Assembly: GCA_051004015.1 (NCBI GenBank)
Contig: JBPCKT010000041.1
Location: 1 to 32,016 of the forward strand
Reading direction: 5' to 3'
Length of the DNA stretch: 32,016 nt
From: SXOA01 sp051004015
Lineage (GTDB): Bacteria; Planctomycetota; Planctomycetia; Pirellulales; Pirellulaceae
Position numbers and translations under genes: made by a program. Each line of letters begins with the position of its first letter. The stretch's first letter is position 1. Below are positions 25,421 through 32,016 of this stretch, in pieces. Below the pieces are notes generated by a model that did not search any database, was not told the DNA's origin, and was given only the letters and a program-made list of their open reading frames with translations.

Positions 25421-26044
25421 ATGACGTTCGTACTGGGCACTCTCGCAATCCTCTGCATGCTCGCGATCAATCGCGCGGTACATGGCTTCGGCTGCTGGGG
25501 GTATCAGCCAGGGGGACCAATATCCGGCATGCTCTTCGACCTTCAGGCGACCTTGTCCCTGGCGGCGTTCACTTGGCTGATTTATCGAGTGTATGTCGCC
25601 AAAGACACTGGCCGACTCATTGCTTTTGCACTGGCGCTTGCCACAACACTCGCCGCGATGGTCGCCTACCAGACCACAGGCTCTCAGTTGCACACTTCGA
25701 TCCATGGCCAAGGTCCGGAGAATCTTCCGACTTTCTTTCTCGTAAGTGCAGTGTCTTTGGTGATCGGAATCTATCGCTGGAAAATCGTCGGCCCGGACCT
25801 GAGTAAGTGGCGGCTGAAATTCTCCATCCGCGACATAATGCTGGTGACGATGATCGTGGCCCTGGGCGTGGGGTGGGCATTGGACCATCGGCAACTTGCG
25901 GAGAAGATTAAAGCACTGACGCCGCATGCGAGGAACTATCCAGCTGGCCATCCTCTCGGCCCGCCTGGGAGAACCATTCCGCCGCAGGTCATTCCAAAAG
26001 AAGACGACCCGCCTGACCCTTTCGCTGATCCGCCCAAGCCGTGA
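25421..26044 (+). CDS. Polytopic membrane protein with KFSIRDIMLVT motif
   Basis: A 207-residue protein with about five hydrophobic segments (MTFVLGTLAILCMLAI, a second at 45-65, LIAFALALATTLAAMVA, FFLVSAVSLVIGIYRW, and the last at 145-165). The last helix begins with KFSIRDIMLVTMIVALGVGW followed by ALDHRQL, the same module that forms whole small proteins nearby at 26048 and 26373. The tail is Pro/Asp-rich (EDDPPDPFADPPKP). GGAG lies about 8 nt before the ATG at 25421. The function is unknown. Confidence 0.65.
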   Translation: MTFVLGTLAILCMLAINRAVHGFGCWGYQPGGPISGMLFDLQATLSLAAFTWLIYRVYVAKDTGRLIAFALALATTLAAMVAYQTTGSQLHTSIHGQGPENLPTFFLVSAVSLVIGIYRWKIVGPDLSKWRLKFSIRDIMLVTMIVALGVGWALDHRQLAEKIKALTPHARNYPAGHPLGPPGRTIPPQVIPKEDDPPDPFADPPKP

Positions 26045-26047
26045 CCC

Positions 26048-26368
26048 ATGAAGTACAGCCTGCGGAGCCTGATGATTGCCGTCGCATTACGACTCGTATT
26101 GGCGTTGCCGATTGTACTGGCAGCAATTTACCTCCTGGCAAATGAATCGAGGTGGCAGGCGCGAGTGTTTCTGACTACCGAGGCGGTTTTCTTCAGCCTT
26201 CTCGCGCTGTATGTGGCTTGGAATTCAGTCCACAAAACACCTGCCAAAAATCCGCCGAGAAGCAGCCAGCATGAAGCGTTTAGCCGAATCTGCTTTTGGC
26301 TGCTCCTAGCCATAACCGCAGGCGATTTAACGACGCTGGCATGGATCGGATTCAATCGCAATAGGTAG
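26048..26368 (+). CDS. Small membrane protein, MKYSLRSL type
   Basis: A 106-residue protein with three hydrophobic segments (MIAVALRLVLALPIVLAAIY, VFFSLLALYVAW, ICFWLLLAITAGDLTTLAW) joined by basic loops. It starts 3 nt after the preceding gene and ends 4 nt before the next, so the three genes form a tight operon. The opening MKYSLRSLM is shared with its neighbours. The function is unknown. Confidence 0.6.
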   Translation: MKYSLRSLMIAVALRLVLALPIVLAAIYLLANESRWQARVFLTTEAVFFSLLALYVAWNSVHKTPAKNPPRSSQHEAFSRICFWLLLAITAGDLTTLAWIGFNRNR

Positions 26369-26372
26369 CCCC

Positions 26373-26648
26373 ATGAAATTCTCCCTCCGCGACCTGCTGC
26401 TGGTGACGGTGATCGTGGTCATACTGGCGGCATGGTGGGCGGACCGGTCTCAATTGGCATGGACACACTCGCAGACTCTTGCCACCGCTGAGCATTTGCG
26501 GGGGATGCTGGACAAAGCCGACCCAGGCTGGCAAAATAGGCCGTCACCGAACGCGAATCAAATCGCCCGTAGGACGGGACTCCACTCTGCTGTGGCACGG
26601 TCTCCTGACCGTGCCACTGGCCCGACCGCAGGTCTCCTCTTGGTTTGA
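26373..26648 (+). CDS. Small membrane protein, MKFSLRDLLLVT type, C-terminus replaced by repeat
   Basis: A 91-residue frame. The first ~65 residues (MKFSLRDLLLVTVIVVILAA, then WWADRSQL, a helical stretch, DKADPGWQNRP) follow the short planctomycete module: charged start, one membrane helix, W-x-D-R. From about residue 68 on, the peptide (TGLHSAVARSPDRATGPTAG) is the translation of a hairpin repeat that continues past the stop. The native 3' end has probably been lost to insertion of that repeat. Confidence 0.55.
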   Translation: MKFSLRDLLLVTVIVVILAAWWADRSQLAWTHSQTLATAEHLRGMLDKADPGWQNRPSPNANQIARRTGLHSAVARSPDRATGPTAGLLLV

Positions 26649-26725
26649 ATCGCGCCGCGACCCCAGAGGAGACCTTCGGTCAGCCATTTCGGCGGGGTCA
26701 GGAGACCCGCGCCGAGCAGAAGGAT
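26570..26725. repeat. Hairpin-rich dispersed repeat (GGTCTCCTGACC type)
   Basis: Two perfect stems in a row: TGGCACGGTC (26593-26602) / GACCGTGCCA (26607-26616) with loop TCCT, and AGGTCTCCTCT (26630-26640) / AGAGGAGACCT (26665-26675) with a 24-nt loop. A third, imperfect stem follows around GGGGTCAGGAGACCC (about 26694-26708) with loop AGGA. GGTCTCCTGACC and its complement thus recur with opposite orientation. I recall similar text between genes in Gemmata-like genomes; that needs a search. It lies between two convergent genes. Confidence 0.6.
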
Positions 26726-26740
26726 GGCGTGGAGGGCCCC

Positions 26741-27616
26741 CTAGGCAAACTTCTTCCCCGTCAATTTCTCATACGCTTCCACGTACTTCGCCCGCGTGCG
26801 AGCGACGACGTCATCCGGCAAAGTCGGCGGCGGGCTGTTCTTGTCCCAGCCGGTGGTTTCCAGCCAATCCCGGACAAATTGCTTGTCGTAGGACGGCTGG
26901 GGGCGGCCCGGCTGGTACTCGTCCGCCGGCCAGAAGCGGCTGCTATCGGGGGTGAGGACTTCGTCGATGAGGATCAGCTTCTCGTCGTGCCAGCCCCATT
27001 CGAATTTGGTGTCGGCGATGAGAATGCCGCGGGTACGGGCGTATTCGCGGGCGCGGGTGTAAACATCGATGCTGCGACGGCGGAGGGCCTGGGAAACATC
27101 GCCCCCCACGATCTCGACCATTTTTTCAAACGAGATGTTGATATCGTGCCCGCTCTCCTCCTTGGTCGCCGGCGTGAAGATCGGCTGGGGCAATTCCGAG
27201 CATTGCACCAATCCCGGCGGCAGGGCAATGCCACACACCTGGCCGCCGGCCTTGTATTCCTTCCAGCCCGAGCCATCCAGGTAGCCGCGGACGACGCATT
27301 CGATGGGCACGACCTGGGCCTTGCGGACGATCATGCTCCGGCCGGCGAGCTGCTCGCAGTCAATTCCCGACGGTAAACTCAACGTGCTCAGATCCAGGGA
27401 AATGACGTGGTTGGGCACGCCCAAGAGTTCAAACCAGAAGGCACTGATTTGAGTCAAAATGCGCCCTTTTTCCGGGATGCCGTTGGGCATCACCCAATCG
27501 AACGCGCTGATGCGATCGGTGGCGACCAGCAGCAGGCGGTCCCCCAAGTCATACACGTCGCGGACTTTGCCGCGGCGAACGGGAAACGAAAGCTCGGTGG
27601 TCAAGAGTGCGGACAT
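26741..27616 (-). CDS. purC: Phosphoribosylaminoimidazole-succinocarboxamide synthase (SAICAR synthetase)
   Basis: PurC joins aspartate to CAIR with ATP in de novo purine synthesis, in the cytoplasm. The 291-residue protein has the long (ADE1-like) form. Signatures: RRGKVRDVYDLGDRLLLVAT followed by DRISAFDWVMPNGIPEKG, IECVVRGYLDGSGWKEY, TPATKEESGHDINISFE, GILIADTKFEWG and LIDEVLTPDSSRFWPADEY. All family landmarks are present at the usual spacing. It is alone on its strand and divergent from the GH10-like gene, with a 172-nt shared upstream region. Confidence 0.97.
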   Translation of the reverse strand: MSALLTTELSFPVRRGKVRDVYDLGDRLLLVATDRISAFDWVMPNGIPEKGRILTQISAFWFELLGVPNHVISLDLSTLSLPSGIDCEQLAGRSMIVRKAQVVPIECVVRGYLDGSGWKEYKAGGQVCGIALPPGLVQCSELPQPIFTPATKEESGHDINISFEKMVEIVGGDVSQALRRRSIDVYTRAREYARTRGILIADTKFEWGWHDEKLILIDEVLTPDSSRFWPADEYQPGRPQPSYDKQFVRDWLETTGWDKNSPPPTLPDDVVARTRAKYVEAYEKLTGKKFA

Positions 27617-27727
27617 TTCCTGTCAAACCTTGTTATTCTGAGGCAACGTCGTGATCGCCGTGGCACAATATAACAGAGCAAGCACAGTCTGTTCCCACGC
27701 TCCGCAAGGGAACGAAAGGGTTCGCGG

Positions 27728-27756
27728 TTGAGTTTGCTTGTCCCCTCGGTTAGACT
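27728..27756 (+). promoter_or_regulatory. Possible sigma-70-type promoter of GH10-like gene
   Basis: TTGAGT (27728-27733) and TAGACT (27751-27756) are separated by 17 nt, 32 nt before the ATG at 27789. Each hexamer matches consensus at four of six positions. No experimental or comparative support. Confidence 0.25.
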
Positions 27757-27788
27757 CGTTTATTCTCAATATTCCCAACCATTGTCTC

Positions 27789-29273
27789 ATGGGTCAGTTT
27801 GTCTTTCACGTCCCCCGTCCCGACCGCCTGGCACCGGGCGCGGTGGAGCGCGCCTACCTGGCGAGCATCGACGGCATTCCCTGGGAGTGCAAGAGCGCGT
27901 GGGATGCCGGCATTTTGACCATTGAGCGGGATGCGCGCGAATCGGGCAATCTCTATTTCTGCTGGAATGTGCCGGGGCGCGGCCAGGTGATGCTCTGCAG
28001 CGGCAGCCTGATGGAGCGGGAGCGGCCGTATAACCTGCCGGTGGAGCTGGCCCGCGGCACAATCAACCGCGTCCGCAACCAGGCCGCCGCGTGGCTAGCC
28101 GCCGGCATGCTCATCCCGTCCAAATTTGAAGAGCTTAATAGCCGGGCCGCGTTGGTTTTTGCCCACGCGGCCATTGGGCAGCAACAGCCGGAGCGGGCGG
28201 CGGAGCGGTCCGACGAGGCCATCCGCCTCAGCCTGGACGCGGGGGATCTGCTGGCCAAGGATTACGCCCAGCAGGTCCTGACCATCCGCCGCCGCGAACA
28301 GCCGACGCTGACCACGCTTCTGGCCGGCCGGCTGGAAGGGGTGCCGCAGGGGGCCGCGGCGGATGCTTTTCTGGCGGCGTTCAATACGGCCGTGCTGGTC
28401 CCCAACTGGCCGGAAATGGGCAGCTCTAGCGGTGAATGCAAATGGGACGACCTCGACACTCAGGTGCAATGGTGTCGCGACCACGGCTTGCGAATCTGCA
28501 TGGGGCCGCTGGTGCAGTTCGATCGGGGGAGCCTGCCGGACTGGCTGTATCTTTGGGAAGGGGAATACGACGACATTTGCGAAAGCGTCTTCAAGTTCGC
28601 GCAAGGAGTCGTCCGCCGCTATGCCGGAAAGGTTCATCTTTGGAACTGTGCGGGCCGGATGAACGTGCCCGGCGCGATGGACCTCAGCGAAGAGCAGCGG
28701 CTAAAGTTGACCGTGGACATGCTGGAGCTGACTCGCAGCCTCGATGCCCGCACCCCGGCCATCGTCAGCTTTGACCAGCCCTGGGCCGAATACATCGCGG
28801 CTCACGACCAGGAACTGACGCCGCTGCACTTCGCGGACACGCTGGCCCGCAGCGACTTGGGAATGGCGGGCGTAGGGGTGGAAATCAACCTGGGCTACGC
28901 GCCCCAATGCACGCTCCCGCGCGACCTGCTGGAAATCAACCGCCAGATTGACCGCTGGAGCCAGCTCGGCCTGCCGCTGGTGATATTCGTCACCGCTCCC
29001 AGCGGCGAGGCCAAGGACCCGCTGGCCCGCTCGGCGGCGCAGTCCCTGCCCAGCTTGATTGCCGGCGGCGTCAGTCCCCAAGCCCAAGCCGACCTGATTT
29101 CGGTCCTTGTCCCGCTGCTCATCGCCCGCCAGCCGGTGCAGGCCGTGGTTTGGAACCAGTGGCGGGACGACCTGCCGCACGACTTCCCGCACGGTGGCCT
29201 GTATGACACGATGGGGCAGTCGAAGCCGGGGCTGAAAAAACTGGTGGAGATTCGGCGGGAATATCTGAGCTAG
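27789..29273 (+). CDS. GH10-like (xylanase-fold) protein lacking the acid/base Glu
   Basis: A 494-residue protein. Residues about 1-160 form a beta-rich N-terminal domain with MGQFVFHVPRPDRLAPGAVE, FCWNVPGRGQVMLCSGSL and a helical linker. From about 190 on it follows the glycoside hydrolase 10 barrel: FNTAVLVPNWPEM, WDDLDTQVQWCRDHGLRICM, LVQFDRGSLPDWLY, HLWNCAGRMN, GVGVEINLGY and AVVWNQWRDDLP. In active GH10 enzymes the strand-4 motif ends W-N-E; here it is W285-N286-C287-A288, so the acid/base Glu is absent, while Glu365 of VEINLGY sits at the nucleophile position. No signal peptide is seen at the chosen ATG (27789). It may be a non-hydrolytic sugar-binding protein or an altered enzyme. An ORF extension to 27738 is less likely. 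Confidence 0.75.
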   Translation: MGQFVFHVPRPDRLAPGAVERAYLASIDGIPWECKSAWDAGILTIERDARESGNLYFCWNVPGRGQVMLCSGSLMERERPYNLPVELARGTINRVRNQAAAWLAAGMLIPSKFEELNSRAALVFAHAAIGQQQPERAAERSDEAIRLSLDAGDLLAKDYAQQVLTIRRREQPTLTTLLAGRLEGVPQGAAADAFLAAFNTAVLVPNWPEMGSSSGECKWDDLDTQVQWCRDHGLRICMGPLVQFDRGSLPDWLYLWEGEYDDICESVFKFAQGVVRRYAGKVHLWNCAGRMNVPGAMDLSEEQRLKLTVDMLELTRSLDARTPAIVSFDQPWAEYIAAHDQELTPLHFADTLARSDLGMAGVGVEINLGYAPQCTLPRDLLEINRQIDRWSQLGLPLVIFVTAPSGEAKDPLARSAAQSLPSLIAGGVSPQAQADLISVLVPLLIARQPVQAVVWNQWRDDLPHDFPHGGLYDTMGQSKPGLKKLVEIRREYLS

Positions 29274-29285
29274 ACCAATTCTAAA

Positions 29286-29320
29286 CCCTCACCCCGGCCC
29301 TCTCCCAAAGGGAGAGGGGG
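29286..29320. repeat. REP-like CCCTCTCCC hairpin overlapping the Shine-Dalgarno region
   Basis: CCCTCTCCC (29298-29306) and GGGAGAGGG (29310-29318) form a perfect 9-bp stem with an AAA loop, preceded by CCCTCACCCCGG. This text is a widespread bacterial intergenic repeat. Its right arm (GGGAGAGGGGG) ends 3 nt before the TAATG of the next gene at 29324, so it also supplies the only purine-rich ribosome-binding site and could mask it when folded. Confidence 0.75.
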
Positions 29321-29323
29321 TTA

Positions 29324-30928
29324 ATGACCAGCTTTGACCTTCTTCTGCGGCGCGGCACGGTGATTGATGGCACCCACTCTCCTCGCTTCGTGGCCGATGT
29401 TGGCATCCGCGGCGACCAGATCGCGGCAATCGGCAATCTTGAGGAAGCAGATGCCGTTCGGACCATCGACGTGGATGGCAAAGTTGTCGCCCCAGGCTTC
29501 ATCGACCTGCACAACCATAGCGACGGCTGGCTGCTGAAGCAGGCGAACTTCCTGCCAAAGACGACGCAGGGATTTACCACGGAGGTCCTGATGGCGGACG
29601 GCATCTCGTATGCCCCCGTCGACAAGCTCAACTGGCGACAGTGGTTTTATTACTTGCGCTCGCTCAATGGCCTGAAGTTCGAGGACTACGAAGGATGGGA
29701 GTCGCTCGCCGATTATATGCAACTTTTCTCCGGGCGTACCGCCCAGAATGTCGCCACGCACATCCCCTACGCCAACGTCCGCGCCCTGGCTTGCGGCTTT
29801 GGGCGCACTCAACCGGACGACTTTCAACTGCGGAGCATCGCGGCGGAGATTGTCAAAGGGATGGAGGCGGGAGCGGTCGGACTCTCGACGGGACTGGACT
29901 ACATTTGTCAATGCTTTGCCGGTACGGATGAAATCGTGGCGGCCTGCAAAGCGATGGCGCCGTACGGCGGACTCTACGTCACGCACATCCGCTACAAGTC
30001 CGGGCTGATGCCGGCGCTGCATGAGGCAGTGGATATCTGCCGCCGAGCCGGCGTGAAGCTGCACGTCTCGCACCTGAAGGGTGGCACGGAGCAAATCGTG
30101 CAGGAGGTGCTCAACTGGATTGATAGTTACGCCCGCAAGGAGGTTGATTTCTCTTTCGACGTCTACCCCTATCAACGCGGCAGCACGATGGTGAATTACC
30201 TGTTGCCGTACGAGGTGTGGGAGGATGGTCCGCTGGCCGCCATCGGCCGGATGAGCCGGCCGGAATTGCTGGCTCGCTTTCGCACCGGGCTCGATGTCTA
30301 CCGCCTGCCGCTCGACAGGGTCTACATTGCCTGGGCCAGCACGCATGACAATCAGCAGCACGTCGGCAAGTTGCTGGTCGATTACGCCGCCGAGTTGGAC
30401 ACGCCGATCGAAGAGGCCCTCTATCACTTGTTGGTGGAAGAGAGCCTGGCGACGCTACTGGTGCTGGATGAGGGCAGCGACAAGCTCGTGAATCCGCTCC
30501 TCGCGCACGATTTGTACCTGATGGGAAGCGACGGGATTTACCATCCCGAGCCGTCGCGCTTGCATCCGCGGGTCTACGGCTCGGCGGGAAGGCTGCTTGG
30601 TCCCTTGGTGCGGGATGCCGGACTGTTCTCACTCGAAGATGCCGTTTACAAGCTCAGTGGAGGACCGGCCAGGCGGTTCGGACTTGCCGGCCGCGGCGTA
30701 ATCCGCGAGGGAGCGTTCGCCGATCTCGTGGTTTTCGATCCCGCCATCGTCTCCGACCGGGCCACCTACGAGCAGCCGCATCAGACTTGTGCCGGCATCG
30801 AGCTGGTCGTCGTCAACGGGCAAATCATCATTGAATCCGGCCAGCCGCATCACTTTTCCGGAGAGCGCTGGAAGCCGGCGAGCGGCGAGCCGGGAAGATA
30901 TTTGCGGTATCAAGCAGCTGGCAGTTAG
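29324..30928 (+). CDS. D-aminoacylase/N-acyl-D-amino-acid deacylase family amidohydrolase
   Basis: A 534-residue member of the amidohydrolase superfamily, group of D-aminoacylases, which cleave N-acyl-D-amino acids with a zinc centre. Start MTSFDLLLRRGTVIDGT and the end VIREGAFADLVVFDPAIVSD are the typical composite beta-sandwich. Metal-site residues: GFIDLHNHSD (His63, His65), YVTHIRYKSG, HVSHLKGG and LMGSDGIYHP (Asp). Where classical D-aminoacylases have the bridging Cys (V-G-N-C-G), this one reads VLMADGIS, so Asp92 replaces Cys. The substrate is therefore open; peptides or dihydropyrimidine-like rings are alternatives. It ends overlapping the convergent WD40 gene by 3 nt. Confidence 0.88.
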   Translation: MTSFDLLLRRGTVIDGTHSPRFVADVGIRGDQIAAIGNLEEADAVRTIDVDGKVVAPGFIDLHNHSDGWLLKQANFLPKTTQGFTTEVLMADGISYAPVDKLNWRQWFYYLRSLNGLKFEDYEGWESLADYMQLFSGRTAQNVATHIPYANVRALACGFGRTQPDDFQLRSIAAEIVKGMEAGAVGLSTGLDYICQCFAGTDEIVAACKAMAPYGGLYVTHIRYKSGLMPALHEAVDICRRAGVKLHVSHLKGGTEQIVQEVLNWIDSYARKEVDFSFDVYPYQRGSTMVNYLLPYEVWEDGPLAAIGRMSRPELLARFRTGLDVYRLPLDRVYIAWASTHDNQQHVGKLLVDYAAELDTPIEEALYHLLVEESLATLLVLDEGSDKLVNPLLAHDLYLMGSDGIYHPEPSRLHPRVYGSAGRLLGPLVRDAGLFSLEDAVYKLSGGPARRFGLAGRGVIREGAFADLVVFDPAIVSDRATYEQPHQTCAGIELVVVNGQIIIESGQPHHFSGERWKPASGEPGRYLRYQAAGS

Positions 30929-31926
30929 GCCTTCGCCGCCATTTTGCAAATCCGCACGTGCCCGTCGATATGAGCGGTGGCGATGTGCAGGTTGTCAGCC
31001 GCCAGGTGCATGTCGCGGACGGAGTTGCTGAGGTTGAGCGTGTGGAACTCAGCTTTTTCGGTTCCCTTCCAGAAGAAAAGATGGCCGCCACCGCCGCCGC
31101 CGCTGGCCCCGACCACGAAGCCGGCGGGATGAAAAGCGGCGTTCCAGCAGACGCCGTTGAGGTTGGCCTTGCTGCCGTACTGCACGACTTCCTTGCCGTC
31201 TTCCCAATTCGCCACGAGCGCGATGGGGTTGCCGATGCCGGCGAAGGCGTTGCTGACGTTGGTGATGCTGGACATCACGATCTGCTTTCCATCCGGGCTG
31301 AAGGCCAGGCCGCGGGTGCCGCCAATGTCCGCCATGAACGTCGGGTCATACTTGCTGAGGGGCGGATATTTCAGGCGGCGGATTTCCTTGCCGGTGGCCA
31401 CTTCCCATTCGATAACATTCGCCATCAGGTCGCCGCTCGCCAGGCGTTTGCCTTCCGGATGAAACGCAATGTTGTAAACGTGCCGCGGATGGCCCGCTAA
31501 TTCTTGAACCTTGGAGCCGTCGTCCATTTTCCAGAGGCGGACCACGAGGTCGTTGCCGGCGGTGGCGATGAGCGTGCCGTCGGGGCTGACGGCGAGAGAG
31601 CGAATCCAGCCTTGATGGGCCTGCACCGTCCGCGTCGGGGCCGGCTTCTCCGCGGCTGCGGGCCACCAAAGCAGCTTCCCTTCATAGCCGCCGGTGATGA
31701 GCGTCTGGCCATCCTTGCTAAAGCCGATGGCCCGCACCCAGCTATCGTGGCCGGCGAGCTCCGTCTTGGCGGCAGACGCGATGTCGAAACGCCAGACGCG
31801 ATTGTCCTCACCTCCGGCGAAGACGAACTTGCCGCTCGGATCGAATCGGCAGCAAAGCAGCGGCCGGGTATGAACCAGGTCCTTGGCGATGTGCGTGAGG
31901 GAGGGGTCAGCGGCGGGAGCTTGCAT
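30925..31926 (-). CDS. WD40 repeat protein
   Basis: A 333-residue beta-propeller with about seven WD-type blades: LLCCRFDPSGKFVFAGGEDN, VWRFDIAS, WVRAIGFSKDGQTLITGGYE, LLWWPAA, WIRSLAVSPDGTLIATAGND, VRLWKMDDG, HVYNIAFHPEGKRLASGD, VIEWEVATGKEIRRL, GLAFSPDGKQIV, and a final VRICKMAAK. There is no signal peptide at the chosen ATG (31926, MQAPAADPS); the open frame upstream to 31995 would add a Phe-rich segment that looks untranslated. WD40 scaffolds bind partner proteins; the partner is unknown. Its stop overlaps the stop of the convergent amidohydrolase gene. Confidence 0.88.
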   Translation of the reverse strand: MQAPAADPSLTHIAKDLVHTRPLLCCRFDPSGKFVFAGGEDNRVWRFDIASAAKTELAGHDSWVRAIGFSKDGQTLITGGYEGKLLWWPAAAEKPAPTRTVQAHQGWIRSLAVSPDGTLIATAGNDLVVRLWKMDDGSKVQELAGHPRHVYNIAFHPEGKRLASGDLMANVIEWEVATGKEIRRLKYPPLSKYDPTFMADIGGTRGLAFSPDGKQIVMSSITNVSNAFAGIGNPIALVANWEDGKEVVQYGSKANLNGVCWNAAFHPAGFVVGASGGGGGGHLFFWKGTEKAEFHTLNLSNSVRDMHLAADNLHIATAHIDGHVRICKMAAKA

Positions 31927-32016
31927 GTGTCGGAGTTCTCTCCCGGCAAGAAAGAACCCTCTTCGAACGAAGAAAAACAAACTTTGGAAAAACAACCTAA
32001 TTTCTTTTCCCCCCCA

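Overview
This is a GC-rich bacterial chromosomal segment, most likely from a planctomycete (Gemmata/Pirellula-like). The evidence is a combination of traits: several short membrane proteins opening with a K[FY]SLR[DS]L signature, two cytochrome-less WD40 repeat proteins, a DUF4912 protein, a YfhO-like membrane protein, a large thioredoxin-like protein with an H-Q-Q-V-G segment, and dispersed hairpin repeats. I see no rRNA, tRNA, CRISPR array, prophage or intact insertion sequence. The phylum call is inference; no marker gene was compared.

Layout. 1-2845 (+): a TIGR03032-type beta-propeller protein and the tRNA-modification GTPase MnmE. 2865-7564 (-): a VOC/glyoxalase protein, a membrane-anchored thioredoxin-like protein whose frame is interrupted by one in-frame TGA, the PP-loop sulfur transferase LarE, and a DUF4912 protein with a Rho-N-like N-terminus. 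7565-8340: divergent intergenic region with strong hairpins and an attenuator-like leader. 8341-17076 (+): a complete F-type ATP synthase operon in the order atpZ, atpI, atpB, atpE, atpF, atpH, atpA, DUF4870 gene, atpG, atpD, atpC. 17215-21006 (+): a degenerate FHA-like protein, a small unknown protein and a large YfhO-like membrane protein. 21060-22028 (-): an EpsC-type serine acetyltransferase. 22029-24092: about 2 kb without a convincing gene, holding repeats and decayed coding-like sequence. 24093-26648 (+): a cluster of small membrane proteins around a secreted WD40 protein. 26741-27616 (-): purC. 27789-30928 (+): a GH10-like protein lacking the usual acid/base Glu and a D-aminoacylase-type amidohydrolase. 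30925-31926 (-): a second WD40 protein.

The most interesting signal is at 3241-5046 (-). A TGA at codon 248 lies exactly where a thioredoxin-like fold would carry its redox residue. The frame stays open for 353 codons after it and resumes inside the same domain. A perfect 7-bp stem with a GGGC loop begins 16 nt after the TGA, which fits the bacterial SECIS rules. I read this as a candidate selenoprotein. A single nonsense mutation or sequencing error is the main alternative. TGA is used as an ordinary stop elsewhere (for example mnmE), so a genome-wide code change is not the explanation.

Second in interest is the ATP synthase operon. Its leader contains an 18-pair hairpin overlapping a terminator-like hairpin followed by seven T. 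AtpB has about 190 extra N-terminal residues. Subunits c and b both start with signal-peptide-like segments. A DUF4870 membrane protein sits between alpha and gamma. A 16-bp perfect inverted repeat separates atpG from atpD.
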